15,924 bases of DNA from an uncultured Lachnospiraceae bacterium (GTDB lineage Bacteria > Bacillota > Clostridia > Lachnospirales > Lachnospiraceae): contig CAKRNW010000046.1 of NCBI GenBank assembly GCA_934371505.1, positions 1-15,924 of the forward strand, read 5' to 3'. Made by a program: the position numbers and the translations under genes. The notes beneath the pieces were generated by a model, which made no database searches, was not told the origin of the DNA, and worked only from the letters and a program-made list of their open reading frames with translations. Below, piece by piece: positions 15,595-15,924 of the stretch. Within the stretch, counting starts at the first letter, position 1. Each line of letters starts with the position of its first letter.

Positions 15595-15677
15595 TGTGCG
15601 TTTACCTTTCTAATGTGATAGTTATTACATAACTGTTTCCTACCTCACAGTTATATTATTCCCCTCACAGGTATCAC
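15595..15677 (-). promoter_or_regulatory. Structured leader of the SGNH-DUF6020-SMR operon
   Basis: The presumed 83-base leader holds two competing hairpins on the minus strand. ATAACTGT (15647-15654) can pair with ACAGTTAT (15629-15636) over a 10-base loop. Alternatively AGTTAT in that second arm can pair with ATAACT (15620-15625) over a 3-base loop. The octamer CTGTGAGG occurs twice, 20 bases apart (15663-15670 and 15643-15650). There is no T-run after either hairpin, so no terminator is evident. I do not recognise a known riboswitch class. Confidence 0.4.
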
Positions 15678-15683
15678 TATTCT

Positions 15684-15712
15684 ACTATGAATTCACCCAA
15701 AAAACCAGTCAA
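15684..15712 (-). promoter_or_regulatory. Candidate promoter of the SGNH-DUF6020-SMR operon
   Basis: The minus strand has -35 TTGACT at 15707-15712 and, after 17 bases, CATAGT at 15684-15689, a 4-of-6 match to the -10 consensus. The -35 is good and the -10 only fair; TAGAAT five bases further is a better hexamer but the spacing would be 22. The region lies 30-60 bases past the previous gene's stop. Confidence 0.5.
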
Positions 15713-15725
15713 GGCTGGAAATTAA

Positions 15726-15743
15726 GAAATTTTTCAAAATTTC
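15726..15743 (-). terminator. Possible weak terminator after the right-edge gene
   Basis: The minus strand has an AT-rich near-palindrome, GAAATTTT then GAAAAATTTC, starting at the stop codon of the right-edge gene. A few T residues follow rather than a proper T-run. A second small hairpin (CCAG/CTGG, 15705-15718) followed by TTTTTT lies downstream and overlaps the candidate -35 box. Either may terminate weakly; read-through into the SGNH operon is possible. Confidence 0.3.
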
Positions 15744-15924
15744 AGGCATTTTTCTTTTCCTCAACATACGCATCCAGATTCTTCGTCTGCTCTTGGTTAT
15801 TTTCATCGGAAACTGTTACGGTCAGTGTGCCGTCCACCGTTTTCACTTCCGCATCAATGATGTTCTGGTCTTTTGTAACCTCTTCGTTATAAGTATTTGC
15901 GGCTTTCTCCAGGTTATCTGCTGC
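15742..15924 (-). CDS. C-terminal fragment of an unrecognised protein
   Basis: An open minus-strand frame enters at the right edge and stops at TGA 15742-15744, giving 60 residues. They read as a charged helix (AADNLEKAANTYNEEVTKDQ), a short Thr/Val-rich beta-like part (VKTVDGTLTVTVSDENNQEQ) and a Lys/Glu-rich end (AYVEEKKNA). Codon use and reading fit the neighbouring genes and the frame is uninterrupted, so I take it as real. The composition suggests a secreted or surface protein, but no family can be assigned from this piece. It lies about 148 bases before the SGNH-like gene on the same strand. Confidence 0.65.
   Translation of the reverse strand, partial: AADNLEKAANTYNEEVTKDQNIIDAEVKTVDGTLTVTVSDENNQEQTKNLDAYVEEKKNA

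Noticed and set aside
1..15924. tRNA, rRNA, insertion sequences, phage genes, attachment sites and defence systems
   Set aside because: No matching motifs, terminal inverted repeats, transposase or integrase signatures were seen on either strand.

Overview
The window looks like chromosomal DNA of a gut-type Firmicute, most likely a Lachnospiraceae member (Blautia or a close relative). This is inferred from family content and style, not from a marker gene. Supporting signs are moderate GC, strong AGGAGG-type ribosome binding sites, frequent GTG/TTG starts, a YesM/YesN two-component system beside a lipoprotein-dependent sugar importer, and a membrane-anchored GH25 lysozyme with Big_2 repeats. 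All genes except one small zinc-ribbon gene lie on the minus strand, so the order below follows transcription from right to left.

Right part (15924 to 11860). The 3' end of an unrecognised gene is followed by a promoter and a structured leader. Then comes a four-gene operon: a membrane-anchored SGNH-like protein lacking the usual serine nucleophile, a large polytopic protein of the DUF6020/GT-C type, and two overlapping small SMR/EamA-type membrane proteins resembling an ArnE/ArnF lipid-sugar flippase pair. I read this as a cell-envelope glycan module: flip a lipid-linked sugar, transfer it outside, and handle the glycan or its acyl groups with the SGNH-like protein. The reading is inference.

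Middle (11894 to 8127). A plus-strand gene for a small zinc-ribbon protein overlaps the last SMR gene tail-to-tail. It shares a divergent promoter region with a 1054-residue type II membrane protein. That protein has an acidic cytoplasmic tail, a transmembrane anchor, a SpaA-like domain, four Big_2 domains, a wall-binding repeat and a C-terminal GH25 muramidase. A clear terminator ends it.

Left part (8103 to 212). First come a PHP-domain phosphoesterase, a YesM-type sensor kinase and a YesN-type AraC response regulator, tightly coupled. A second promoter then drives a solute-binding lipoprotein, two LplB/LplC-type permeases and a metallo-beta-lactamase-fold hydrolase, ending in a very strong hairpin terminator. 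The likely logic is that the kinase/regulator pair senses an extracellular solute and activates its ABC importer, whose ATPase is not encoded here. The two metal-dependent hydrolases would act on the imported compound or its derivatives. No glycoside hydrolase is present in this unit, so the substrate cannot be named.

Extreme left (68 to 1). The first 22 codons of a dTDP-glucose 4,6-dehydratase-like gene begin a separate unit.
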